This document shows positions 9,136 to 17,675 of a stretch of DNA of 52,890 nucleotides, one piece after another; the stretch's first letter is position 1, and every line of letters starts with the position of its first letter. A model generated the notes under the pieces. The model was not told the origin of the DNA, ran no database searches, and worked only from the letters and a program-made list of their open reading frames with translations. The position numbers and the translations under genes were made by a program. Source of the DNA: Oscillospiraceae bacterium (GTDB lineage: Bacteria; Bacillota; Clostridia; Oscillospirales; CAG-382); assembly GCA_015064945.1 (NCBI GenBank), contig SVRF01000007.1, positions 1 to 52,890 on the forward strand, written 5' to 3'.

Positions 9136-10380
9136 TTGGGCGCATTCTCCATATTCAGCGGAAAGAAAAAGAAGGCAGATACAGACAGCGGCACCCGTTA
9201 TCGCCGCCTTAGTACCGCCGCCATGCTCGGCAAATTTTCGGTGTTGCTTTTGGGGCTTTTGCTTGTACTGTGGGGATTTTCTTTCCACACGGACGAAATT
9301 AATATGGATAACTTTAAATATCTTATTAATTCTTTAAACGGCGACAACGTACAAACCACCAAGTACAGCACGTTATATTACGACAAAAACGAAGAAAACC
9401 GCTTTGCCTTTGTGAGAGGCGATTTGGCTGTGGTAAACAGCAACGGCAGTACCGTTTACAGCCTTAGCGGAGAAAGAAAGTCTGCTGACTCTATTTTGAA
9501 AATGGACGATCCCCAAGTGCTTTGGAGCGCAAAGTATATGTATATATACGATTTGGGCGGCACGGAGTTCGTTGTTAAAAACTCGACAGAAACCGTAAAA
9601 ACCATCAATTATAACTACCCCATCCGTGCGGCGGCGGCAAACGACAGCGGCTTCTTTGCCGTGGCAAGCAACGAAAAGACCACAAGAAGCTCGGTATTCG
9701 TATACGACGACAAGTACAGAGAGGTATATAAGCGCAGCTTCGGCTCTCAATACACGGTGGCCGTAGATATTAACGAAGGTGCAGGCAGGCTGCTTACCGC
9801 ATCGGTCTACGCTACGGACGGCAATTTTGTTACGGAGCTTGGACTTTACCCCTTGAAGGATGAAAGCACTCTTGCCTGTCTCAGCTTCGAGGGTGAATAT
9901 CCGTACAGGGTCTGCTTTAACAACGATGACGGCTTTATGCTGTTTACCGACAAGGGTTGCAGGTTTTTTGATGCAGAAGGTAAGCTTATATCCTTTACGG
10001 AGTTTGGACTTACGGGCATCGATGATTTCGGCATAAACGAACACGGCTTTATACGTATGTACTCTTCAGCTACTATGAGTGCCGAGGAAACCATAGAGCT
10101 TTATGACGGCAAAAGCGGCAAGCTTTTGTATGGAGACAGCTACGAAAAAGGCGTAAGACTTGCACGCTGTCACGGAGATTATCTTTACGTGGTAAGCGAT
10201 GGCTTGCTTTATGCAGTCAGGCTCAGCGACGGGGAGATAAGAAGCACTCCCGTGGGGCTTGACGTGCTTGAGCTTTTGACCGTAGAAAAGGACACACTTT
10301 TGGTGCTTACCGAAGGCGTAGGTGAGGTTTACGAGATTTCCGGGCTGTTTACAGAAGATAAGGAGGAGTCAGCAGAATGA
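9136..10380 (+). CDS. Single-span membrane protein with a predicted beta-propeller ectodomain (DUF5711-like)
   Basis: A 414-residue protein of unknown function. It begins with TTG at 9136-9138, nine bases after AGGAGG. The first 30 residues are basic, then one hydrophobic segment (about residues 31-49, FSVLLLGLLLVLWGFSF) anchors it with the rest probably outside. The ectodomain is a series of short strands with repeated patterns such as FAFVRGDLAVVNSNG and FFAVASNEKTTRSSVFVYDD, resembling WD40/YVTN-like blades. From memory this matches the DUF5711 family. It overlaps the CvpA-like gene by four bases (ATGA), hinting at a joint envelope function. No catalytic motif is visible. Confidence 0.75.
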   Translation: MGAFSIFSGKKKKADTDSGTRYRRLSTAAMLGKFSVLLLGLLLVLWGFSFHTDEINMDNFKYLINSLNGDNVQTTKYSTLYYDKNEENRFAFVRGDLAVVNSNGSTVYSLSGERKSADSILKMDDPQVLWSAKYMYIYDLGGTEFVVKNSTETVKTINYNYPIRAAAANDSGFFAVASNEKTTRSSVFVYDDKYREVYKRSFGSQYTVAVDINEGAGRLLTASVYATDGNFVTELGLYPLKDESTLACLSFEGEYPYRVCFNNDDGFMLFTDKGCRFFDAEGKLISFTEFGLTGIDDFGINEHGFIRMYSSATMSAEETIELYDGKSGKLLYGDSYEKGVRLARCHGDYLYVVSDGLLYAVRLSDGEIRSTPVGLDVLELLTVEKDTLLVLTEGVGEVYEISGLFTEDKEESAE

Positions 10381-11102
10381 CGGCATTAATTGATATTATT
10401 ATTGTTGCTATAGTGGCTTTAACCGTAATTATGGCTATGCAAAGAGGCTTTGTACGCACTATTCTGGGCACCTTGGGCTTTGCTTTGGCTTTGCTTGTTG
10501 CTTTGGTGTTTCGCTCCCCTGTTTCCACCGCTATACAGAACAGCGCCGTCGGTGACCAAATGGAAAGCGTTGTTCACAGCGCTGTTGACAGCACCGTTAC
10601 AGAGGCTAATTACGAGGCTATTTTCAGTGAAGAAAAAAGCAAGGACGCTGAAGACTCTTTGAAACAAGTATTTTACCTGTTTGGTGCGGAAGAACAGTTT
10701 GAAGGCTTAAAGAGCAGCTATGCGGAATGGCGAGCTGATGGGCTTGAGCGTGTAAGAACAGGCCTAAAAAACAAGCTTACAGACCCCGGCGTAAGACTTT
10801 GCTGTAACGTTCTTGCCTTCCTTGTGCTGTTTATTGTGGCAAGGATAGTTATAAAGATTGCGGAGATAGTGCTGGATAAGGTTGTGGCGCTACCCGTGCT
10901 GCGACAGGCAAACAAAGCGCTTGGTGCAATTGCAGGCATTGTTCTGGCGGTGTTCAGGGTATTCCTTTTGTGCTTTGCCCTAAAGCTTATTCTGCCCATC
11001 GCAAGTGCCGCAGGTATGGATTGGATCGCAAGCATCAATCCAGAAAACTCCTTTTTGTACAGTATGTTTGACAGCAACAACTTTTTAGCAAAACTGCTTT
11101 AG
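10377..11102 (+). CDS. CvpA family membrane protein
   Basis: A 241-residue protein with an N-terminal hydrophobic pair (LIDIIIVAIVALTVIMAMQ followed by RGFVRTILGTLGF), a soluble loop rich in Lys and Glu, and two later membrane segments (around VLAFLVLFIVARIVI and IAGIVLAVFRVFLLCFALKL). The opening D-x-x-I/V with RGFVR is characteristic of CvpA/colicin-V-production proteins, a family linked to envelope homeostasis but without a defined reaction. Translation is coupled to the DUF5711-like gene by an ATGA overlap. Confidence 0.85.
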   Translation: MTALIDIIIVAIVALTVIMAMQRGFVRTILGTLGFALALLVALVFRSPVSTAIQNSAVGDQMESVVHSAVDSTVTEANYEAIFSEEKSKDAEDSLKQVFYLFGAEEQFEGLKSSYAEWRADGLERVRTGLKNKLTDPGVRLCCNVLAFLVLFIVARIVIKIAEIVLDKVVALPVLRQANKALGAIAGIVLAVFRVFLLCFALKLILPIASAAGMDWIASINPENSFLYSMFDSNNFLAKLL

Positions 11103-11115
11103 TAGATTTATTAAT

Positions 11116-11147
11116 TTGGAGGTATGCCCCACAGGGCGTTTGACTGA
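11116..11147 (+). other. clpE leader with a seven-codon upstream ORF
   Basis: TTGGAGG (11116-11122) lies almost 30 bases before the clpE ATG, too far for a normal ribosome binding site. Right after it is a tiny ORF, ATG at 11124 to TGA at 11145-11147, encoding MPHRAFD, whose first bases can form a small hairpin (GCCC with GGGC). The clpE ATG follows the stop after two bases. Either the short ORF is translated and re-initiation starts clpE, or the hairpin shortens the distance. Inference only. Confidence 0.35.
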
Positions 11148-11149
11148 TT

Positions 11150-13417
11150 ATGACAAAAATGTGCTCCCGTTGTAAAGAGAGGGTTGCGGTAGTGTTTGTG
11201 ACCCGAATAGATGGGAATAAAACAATAAATGAAGGACTTTGCCTTAAATGCGCAAAGGAGCTGGGTGTTAAGCCCGTAACAGATATTATAGAAAAAATGG
11301 GGATAAACGAGGAAGACCTTGACGCTATGATGGAAGAGGTCTCTGCGCTTATGCCCACCGACGACGAAAACAGCGACGATGAGGACAGCGGCAGAGCGCC
11401 GGCAATAAATTTCGGCGCCTTGTTCCCCCGTATGCAGGGCGAGCAAAGCTCTAAGCAGGCGCAAACCGAGGAAAAAAAGAAAGACGACAAGAAAAAATCC
11501 GAAAGAAAACACTTAAGTCAGTTTTGTCAGGACCTTACCGCCAAGGCAAGAGAAGGCAAGCTTGACAAGATCGTAGGCAGAGATAAGGAGCTTGGCAGAG
11601 TGATGCAGATACTTTGCCGCCGTCAGAAGAACAACCCCTGCCTTATAGGTGAGCCCGGCGTAGGTAAGACTGCCGTTGCGGAAGCCTTGGCAAGCGCAAT
11701 TGCCGAAGGCAGAGTGCCCTATAAGCTTAAGGACAAAGAAGTGCACCTTATGGATATGACAGCCATTGTTGCAGGCACCCAGTTCAGAGGTCAGTTTGAA
11801 AACCGCATAAAAGGGCTTATTGACGAGGTCAAGAAGCTTGGCAACATTATTTTGGTATTGGACGAGGTACACTCCATGGTATCTGCCGGTGCGGCGGAGG
11901 GCGGTATGAACGCCGCAAATATTTTGAAGCCTGCTCTGTCCCGTGGGGAGATACAGATGATAGGTGCAACTACCCTTACGGAGTACAGGAAGTATATAGA
12001 GAAGGACTCTGCCTTGGAGCGCAGATTTCAGCCTGTTATGATCGACGAGCCCAGCGTGGAGGATACGGTTAAGATCCTTAAGGGTATAAAGCAGTATTAC
12101 GAGGATTACCACGGCATTAAGATTACCGAAAGTCTTATACGCCGTATGGTAATGCTTTCAGAACGCTACATTACCGACCGCTACCTGCCTGACAAGGCGA
12201 TAGACCTTATGGACGAAGCGGCATCCCGCCTTGCTATGGACTCACCCGTGGTTAACAAGCTTGCGGCTTTGGATAAGGAGCTGGAGGCTTTGGCGGCACG
12301 CCGTGAGGAGCTGGAAAGCGGTGAACAAAACGAGGAAAGCTACCGCTTGCTTGCGGATATCCGCACGGAAGAAGCACAAAAACAGGAAGAGTTTAAAAAG
12401 CTTTCCAAAAAGCGTGACAAGCTTTATCTTACCGATGACGATATTGCAAGAGTTATAGAGATATGGACAGGTGTTCCTGCCAGCAGTATTACCGAGAACG
12501 AGTTTGCTAAGATAGACCGTCTTGAAAAAGAACTGCAAAGCCGCATCATAGGTCAGGATGATGCCATAAACAAGGTGGCAAAGGCAATAAAGCGCAGCCG
12601 TGCGGGGATATCCTACAAGAAAAAGCCCGTATCCTTTATATTTGCGGGCAGTACGGGCGTGGGCAAGACGGAGCTTGTAAAGGTACTTGCAAGCTATCTG
12701 TTTGACAGTCCCGAAAGTCTTATACGCCTTGATATGTCGGAGTTTATGGAGAAATACTCCGTATCCCGTATAATCGGCTCTCCTCCCGGCTATGTGGGCT
12801 ATGACGACGCAGGTCAGCTTACGGAGAAGATACGCCGCAAGCCCTACAGCGTGGTGCTGTTTGACGAAATAGAGAAAGCGCATCCCGACGTGATGAACAT
12901 TCTGCTGCAGATACTTGACGACGGCAGGATAACCGACAGCCACGGTAAGGAGATCAATTTTGAAAGCACGGTTATAATAATGACCACCAACGCAGGCTCG
13001 GCAAATACCAGCCCCACCGCAGGCTTTAGTGCGGATGCGGCTACAAACGACCGTGACCGTACTATGAAGGCGCTGGAAAAATTCCTGCGTCCCGAGTTTA
13101 TTAACCGTGTGGACGAAATTGTGGTGTTTAACCGCCTTTCCAAGGAAAACATTAAAGAGATATGCGGCATAATGCTTGGTGATCTTAAAACAGTGCTTGA
13201 GGAAAAGGACATAAGTCTTGTTTGGGACGATGCCGCCGTAGAAGCGCTTACGGAAAAGGGATATTCCGACAAGTACGGCGCAAGGAACCTGCGCAGACTT
13301 ATACAGACGCAGGTTGAGGATGCGGTTGCCGCAAAGATCATAGAAAACTACAGGACGCCCGTTACTGCGGTAAGCATTACCGCCGAAAACGGAGAGCTTA
13401 GCGTTGCCTGCATTTAA
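11150..13417 (+). CDS. clpE: ClpE-type ATP-dependent Clp protease ATP-binding subunit
   Basis: Hsp100 unfoldase that feeds damaged proteins to ClpP. The 755-residue protein starts with a zinc finger, Cys5/Cys8 and Cys31/Cys34 (two CxxC pairs), instead of the double Clp-N repeat; this is the hallmark of ClpE and resembles McsA. An acidic linker (about residues 60-125) follows. D1 has GEPGVGKT and VLDEVHSM. A short coiled-coil M domain lies around residues 370-430. D2 has intact GSTGVGKTE, VVLFDEIEKAHPD, pore loop GYVGYDD, and RPEFINRVDE with the arginine finger. An AGF tripeptide occupies the place of the ClpP-docking loop. The ATG at 11150 lacks a well-spaced ribosome binding site. Confidence 0.88.
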   Translation: MTKMCSRCKERVAVVFVTRIDGNKTINEGLCLKCAKELGVKPVTDIIEKMGINEEDLDAMMEEVSALMPTDDENSDDEDSGRAPAINFGALFPRMQGEQSSKQAQTEEKKKDDKKKSERKHLSQFCQDLTAKAREGKLDKIVGRDKELGRVMQILCRRQKNNPCLIGEPGVGKTAVAEALASAIAEGRVPYKLKDKEVHLMDMTAIVAGTQFRGQFENRIKGLIDEVKKLGNIILVLDEVHSMVSAGAAEGGMNAANILKPALSRGEIQMIGATTLTEYRKYIEKDSALERRFQPVMIDEPSVEDTVKILKGIKQYYEDYHGIKITESLIRRMVMLSERYITDRYLPDKAIDLMDEAASRLAMDSPVVNKLAALDKELEALAARREELESGEQNEESYRLLADIRTEEAQKQEEFKKLSKKRDKLYLTDDDIARVIEIWTGVPASSITENEFAKIDRLEKELQSRIIGQDDAINKVAKAIKRSRAGISYKKKPVSFIFAGSTGVGKTELVKVLASYLFDSPESLIRLDMSEFMEKYSVSRIIGSPPGYVGYDDAGQLTEKIRRKPYSVVLFDEIEKAHPDVMNILLQILDDGRITDSHGKEINFESTVIIMTTNAGSANTSPTAGFSADAATNDRDRTMKALEKFLRPEFINRVDEIVVFNRLSKENIKEICGIMLGDLKTVLEEKDISLVWDDAAVEALTEKGYSDKYGARNLRRLIQTQVEDAVAAKIIENYRTPVTAVSITAENGELSVACI

Positions 13418-13453
13418 GGCAAAAGCGCCGATTTATCGGGGGAAAAGGATAGT

Positions 13454-16171
13454 ATGAAGAAAAACGAACTGGCAAGACCAACAGACACATACCGAATAGC
13501 CCCCGGTGCGCCCAAATCAGCAAGCGGATTTAATCCTGCGGAGATGGAGGCCTTTGAGGTAGCCGCCCACTTCGGTACGGATATGAGCCGCGGACTTACA
13601 AAACAGCAGGTGCGCAAGTCACGCATGGAGCACGGGCTTAACAACCGAGAGAAGGTCTATGACGAGTCCTTGGGTAACTGTGTTAAAAAGCAGTTGCTTG
13701 GGGTATGTACCCCTCTTATGATAGCAAGCCTTTTGGTCTGCGCCATATTCACAAGCGGCGCAGAGATATACACGCCCTTAGCGGCGATACTGTTGGCGGT
13801 GCTTTTGATAAACGCCTTTATAGAACAGCGTGCCGCCTACTCTCTTAACAAAAGCATAAACAATACCGCACTGAGAAGCGTAGTGCTTAGGGACGGCAAA
13901 ATGCTTTCGGTAGGTACGGTCGCCCTTGTTCCCGGCGATATTATAGAGCTGGGAAGCGGCAGTATTGTACCTGCAGACGCACGCTTGGCGGAAGCAAACA
14001 GGCTTTGCGTGCTGGAAACACCCGTGACAGGCGTTAAGGTCTCCACGGAGAAGGATGCGGAGTATTTAGCGGATAACGAAGATAACGGCAGCTATAATAT
14101 GGTATACGCAGGTACTATAGTGACATCGGGAAACGCCATTGCCATAGTGTGCCGTACTGGCAGTAATTGCCGTTTATTTAAGCAAGGGGCAGAGCCGGAA
14201 GAACAGCTTCCCCGGGTTTACCACAGGACAAAAAAGGCACTTGATATTTTAACTGTCAGCGTGGCGCTTTTGTGCTTTACCTTAGTTCTTGCAGGCTTCT
14301 TTATGGGCAAGCCCTTGGTGGATTTGTATCTTAACGCTTTGGCGTGCACTCTTTGCTGTATGCAAAGCAGCAGCCGTGCCCTTATGCTTACGGGCTTTGC
14401 GCTGGGTGTGCGCAGTATGTACAAAAACTCGGCGGTGCTTCGCAGGCCGGCGGCGGTGGATACTCTTTGTCTTACCGACACGGTGATGTGTGACAAAGAG
14501 GTGGCTTTCCCTTTAAGCGAGCTGGAGCCCAAGCGTGTGTTTATCAACCGCAGTTATTACGCTGTTACACCCGAAAGCCGTGAGGATATACGCAAGGTTA
14601 TGACCTATGCCCTGCTGTGCTCTGATGTGCGCAGAAGCGGCAGTAAAAGCCGTCTTGGCGAAAAATTTTACGGTATGCCCGCAGACGTGTGTCTGGCACG
14701 TGCCTGCGACGGGATAGGCATAAATATTGACAACTTTAAAGAAAGCTTCTTCAGAATAGAAGCGGAGTACGACAAGGACGGTGCGGTGCGCCGTGCTTTG
14801 TACCTGCACAACGACAGCAATATGCTGATAATAAGGGGCAAGCCCGAGGAGATACTGCCCCTGTGCGCAGGCTATGACGCCCAAGGCACAAACAACAGAT
14901 TTGACGATTATTCCCGCCGCCGTATGGAGGACGCCGCCCGTGAGATGGGCGAGGCTTCCCAGCACGTTATAGCCGTTGCCTCCGCCGTTTGCGACTGCGA
15001 CAGCTTGCGTAACACGGTAATGGCAGAGCGCCGCTTGGTGCTTAACGGCTTTATAGGGCTTTATACTTCCTTGGAGCTGGATTCTGCCAGTGCGGTATAC
15101 AAATGTGCCGCAGGCGGTATAGAAACCGTAATGCTTTCCGATGATGCCTACGTTACCGCCGTTAATATGGCACGAAATGCAGGTATAATTGAGAACGAAA
15201 AGCAGGTAATGTCCGCAGAGGAGCTTAAGTATCTTGACCGTGGCCTTTACATAGCAGATAATAACAATTACAAGCTATACCTTAACCTTGATGACCTGCA
15301 ATGGCAGGATGTGCTTGCTTTGCGTAAGGACAGCGGCAAGACCGTTGCGGTTACCGCCCATAATACGGACAGGCTTGCACTTATGAAGGAGGCAGACGCA
15401 AGCTTTGTTCCTGCCGCCGACTCGCCCGAGACGGTTAAGTACGCCGCTGACGTGTTGCTTTACAAGCGTGGGCTTAAAACAGTGGAAGCGGTACTTCGCT
15501 ATTCCAAAATGATTTACAAACGCATTGTCAGCTCTGTACGTCAGCTTGCTTTGTCAGGTGTTGCGGTCTTTGTGTGTATGCTTGCAGGGCTGTTTTTGCC
15601 CGTGGATATACCGCTTAGACTGCAAGATGTTATAATCGGCGGCGCTTGCGTTAACCTGATATTGGCGTTTTCCGCTGTATTTACCTCCGACCACAGACGG
15701 CTTCTTGAGGACAAGACGGATTACAGGGGCGGTTTGCGGGGCAGGCTGTTTACCCTGATATACGGCACCTTGGCAGGCGTGGGTATCTGCGTACTCAGCG
15801 CCGTGCTTAAGGAGCTCGGCGGCACGGAGGAAAGCCGCTATGCCTCTACCCTTTTGGCGTTTACCCTGTTTATGGCGATGGGGCTTCTCTTCGGTGCGGA
15901 GCAACAGCACGTTCTGCACTCCTCCGCCTTTAAAACCTGGCAGATATTTGCAGGTGCGGCGGCGGCAATTCTCCTTTGCCTTGTGTGCTTCGGTACGCCA
16001 AGCATAGCGCAAAGCCTTATGTACGCAATGCCGGGCTATATGCAGGCTCTGTGTGCCGTTATGGTGCCCCTTGGCGTGTTTGCCCTGTTCCAGCTTGTGC
16101 TGATGACCATAGAGCTTATAAAAATATATAAAACCAAAAACAGAAAGGAAAAGTACGATGAAATTCACTAA
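13454..16171 (+). CDS. P-type ATPase homologue with degenerate catalytic motifs (probable pseudoenzyme)
   Basis: A 905-residue membrane protein with the whole layout of a Ca2+/cation P2-type ATPase: N-terminal cytoplasmic part, membrane pair (about 83-123), actuator domain, M3/M4 (about 263-310), P and N domains, and a C-terminal bundle of six helices (about 515-890 in part). The fold is recognisable from VPGDIIELGSGSIVPADARL, GIETVML and KYAADVLL. Yet the signature residues have changed: TGES is TGVK (192-195); DKTGT is DKEVA (347-351, Asp kept); the M4 PEGLP site reads QSSSR; KGAPE is RGKPE; TGD is SDD (562-564); DPPR reads TSLE; GDGVND is AHNTDR (635-640). ATP-driven transport is therefore unlikely, while one continuous frame argues against simple decay. 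The next gene overlaps its end by 14 bases. Confidence 0.85.
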   Translation: MKKNELARPTDTYRIAPGAPKSASGFNPAEMEAFEVAAHFGTDMSRGLTKQQVRKSRMEHGLNNREKVYDESLGNCVKKQLLGVCTPLMIASLLVCAIFTSGAEIYTPLAAILLAVLLINAFIEQRAAYSLNKSINNTALRSVVLRDGKMLSVGTVALVPGDIIELGSGSIVPADARLAEANRLCVLETPVTGVKVSTEKDAEYLADNEDNGSYNMVYAGTIVTSGNAIAIVCRTGSNCRLFKQGAEPEEQLPRVYHRTKKALDILTVSVALLCFTLVLAGFFMGKPLVDLYLNALACTLCCMQSSSRALMLTGFALGVRSMYKNSAVLRRPAAVDTLCLTDTVMCDKEVAFPLSELEPKRVFINRSYYAVTPESREDIRKVMTYALLCSDVRRSGSKSRLGEKFYGMPADVCLARACDGIGINIDNFKESFFRIEAEYDKDGAVRRALYLHNDSNMLIIRGKPEEILPLCAGYDAQGTNNRFDDYSRRRMEDAAREMGEASQHVIAVASAVCDCDSLRNTVMAERRLVLNGFIGLYTSLELDSASAVYKCAAGGIETVMLSDDAYVTAVNMARNAGIIENEKQVMSAEELKYLDRGLYIADNNNYKLYLNLDDLQWQDVLALRKDSGKTVAVTAHNTDRLALMKEADASFVPAADSPETVKYAADVLLYKRGLKTVEAVLRYSKMIYKRIVSSVRQLALSGVAVFVCMLAGLFLPVDIPLRLQDVIIGGACVNLILAFSAVFTSDHRRLLEDKTDYRGGLRGRLFTLIYGTLAGVGICVLSAVLKELGGTEESRYASTLLAFTLFMAMGLLFGAEQQHVLHSSAFKTWQIFAGAAAAILLCLVCFGTPSIAQSLMYAMPGYMQALCAVMVPLGVFALFQLVLMTIELIKIYKTKNRKEKYDEIH

Positions 16172-16349
16172 AGACTCTATTGTTGGCGACATTCTTGACC
16201 AAAAGCCCGAATGTGCCGAGCATTTTTTTGCCATAGGTATGCATTGCCTTGGTTGTCCCTGCAGCAGAAGTGAGACAATAGCGCAGGCTTGTGCCGCTCA
16301 CGGTGCTGATGCTGACGCATTGCTTGCAAAGCTTAACGGCGAAGCTTAA
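16158..16349 (+). CDS. DUF1858 domain protein
   Basis: A 63-residue cytoplasmic protein beginning MKFTKDSIVGDILDQKPE and carrying the MHCLGCPCS segment, the typical DUF1858 pattern with closely spaced cysteines (Cys30, Cys33, Cys35 by count). The family often occurs beside redox or hybrid-cluster proteins, but its role is not established. Its ATG lies within the last codons of the P-type ATPase homologue, with AAAGGAAAAG upstream, so its translation is probably coupled to that gene. Confidence 0.88.
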   Translation: MKFTKDSIVGDILDQKPECAEHFFAIGMHCLGCPCSRSETIAQACAAHGADADALLAKLNGEA

Positions 16350-16369
16350 AGAAGGAGGTAGACGGTTTT

Positions 16370-17113
16370 ATGAAATATACAGCCGTTTGGGCGCACAGAG
16401 GCGCTTCTGCCTATGCCCCCGAAAACACCCTCTCTGCCTTTATACTGTCTGCGAAATTGGGCGCAGACGGTATAGAGCTGGACGTACATCTTACCAAGGA
16501 CGGCGAGATAGTGGTTTGCCACGACGCACGTATTAACAGAACAAGTGACGGCGACGGAGTCATTGAAGAGATGACCTTGGCAGAGCTTAAGCAATACAGC
16601 TTTGGCTACTCTGCCGCATTCGGCAAGCGCTTCTATGACGAGAAGATTGCCACCCTTGCAGAGGTTTATGAGGCGATATTGCCCACAGACCTTGTTATCA
16701 ATGTGGAGCTTAAGCGCACCAACCCGGGTATTGTGGATAAGGTTTTGGAGCTGGAAGCTAAGTACAACGCAAGAAGCCGTGTGCTTTACTCCTCCTTCGT
16801 TATTGAGTACCTTGAAGAACTGAAGGAAAAATCCCCCGAAAGCTTTGTTGCACCTCTTTACGGTGACGACCACGAGTACATAAGACTGGGTAAAAACCTT
16901 TCGGCTTCTGCCCTTCACCCCGCATTTGCACCGGTGCTTGCGGACCCCGAATATGTAGCAAACTGCCACGCCGCAGGTCTTAGAGTGCACCCCTACACCC
17001 CCAACAGCAAGGAAGACCTTAAGGCACTGATGGACGCAGGTGTAGACGCAGTTATCACCAATTACCCCGACAGGGCAATTGATATAAGAACAAAAATACT
17101 TAGGAGGTTTTAA
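16370..17113 (+). CDS. Glycerophosphodiester phosphodiesterase
   Basis: Hydrolyses glycerophosphodiesters from phospholipid turnover to glycerol 3-phosphate and an alcohol. The 247-residue protein has the GDPD active-site set: His9-Arg10 in AHRGASAYAPENT, Glu36 and Asp38 in GIELDVHLT (metal ligands), and His51 in VVCHD. The C-terminal VHPYTPNS and VDAVITNYPD segments close the TIM barrel. There is no signal peptide, so it is a cytoplasmic form. It has a good AAGGAGG and is three bases from mscL. Confidence 0.93.
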   Translation: MKYTAVWAHRGASAYAPENTLSAFILSAKLGADGIELDVHLTKDGEIVVCHDARINRTSDGDGVIEEMTLAELKQYSFGYSAAFGKRFYDEKIATLAEVYEAILPTDLVINVELKRTNPGIVDKVLELEAKYNARSRVLYSSFVIEYLEELKEKSPESFVAPLYGDDHEYIRLGKNLSASALHPAFAPVLADPEYVANCHAAGLRVHPYTPNSKEDLKALMDAGVDAVITNYPDRAIDIRTKILRRF

Positions 17114-17115
17114 GG

Positions 17116-17634
17116 ATGTCCAAGAAAAACGGAAAAAAAGGATTTATTACGGAGTTTAAGGAATTTATAACCAAGGGCAACATACTTGATATGGCTGTCG
17201 GTGTTATCATCGGTAATTCCTTCAAGGCTATCGTTACCGCACTTACCGACAAGGTTATTATGCCTTTGGTTACTGCAGTAATAGGCGATGGCGGCGTTTC
17301 CGATATTAAAACCGTGCTTTCTCCTGCAAAAGATGCAGTTGTTGATGCGGAAGGCAATGTTATCACGGAAGCTGTTGCAGAAAACGCAATCGAATGGGGC
17401 TTGTTTATACAAAGCATAATCGATTTCCTTTTGGTTGCCATAGTTCTCTTTGTTATCATCAAGTCTGCTATGACCTTCCAGAAGAAGCGTGAAGAGCTTA
17501 TGAAGAAGCTTCGCAAGGAAGAAGAGGCAGTTGAAGAAGCTCCTGCCGCTCCCGCAGAACCCACCATCGAAGAAAAGAACGCAGAGGTTCTTAAGGAAAT
17601 CCGCGACCTTTTGGCACAGAACATCAAGAAATAA
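17116..17634 (+). CDS. mscL: Large-conductance mechanosensitive channel
   Basis: Pentameric membrane valve that opens on hypo-osmotic shock. The 172-residue protein has the N-terminal amphipathic helix and TM1 (FKEFITKGNILDMAVGVIIG then SFKAIVTALTDKVIMPLV), a periplasmic loop of about 45 residues, TM2 (IQSIIDFLLVAIVLFVIIKS), and the cytoplasmic bundle RKEEEAVEEA...LKEIRDLLAQN. It is somewhat longer than the usual 130-150 residues because of a Glu/Ala/Pro-rich stretch before the final helix. Confidence 0.95.
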   Translation: MSKKNGKKGFITEFKEFITKGNILDMAVGVIIGNSFKAIVTALTDKVIMPLVTAVIGDGGVSDIKTVLSPAKDAVVDAEGNVITEAVAENAIEWGLFIQSIIDFLLVAIVLFVIIKSAMTFQKKREELMKKLRKEEEAVEEAPAAPAEPTIEEKNAEVLKEIRDLLAQNIKK

Positions 17635-17648
17635 AAACTTTTACATAG

Positions 17649-17668
17649 TTTAAGCAAGGAGGCTTAAA
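17649..17668 (+). promoter_or_regulatory. Hairpin presenting the ribosome binding site of the kinase gene
   Basis: TTTAAGC (17649-17655) and GCTTAAA (17662-17668) can pair, leaving AAGGAG in the six-base loop. The ATG follows at 17676. The arrangement places the Shine-Dalgarno core exactly in the loop; a regulatory effect is only a guess. Confidence 0.35.
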
Positions 17669-17675
17669 AGTCCAA

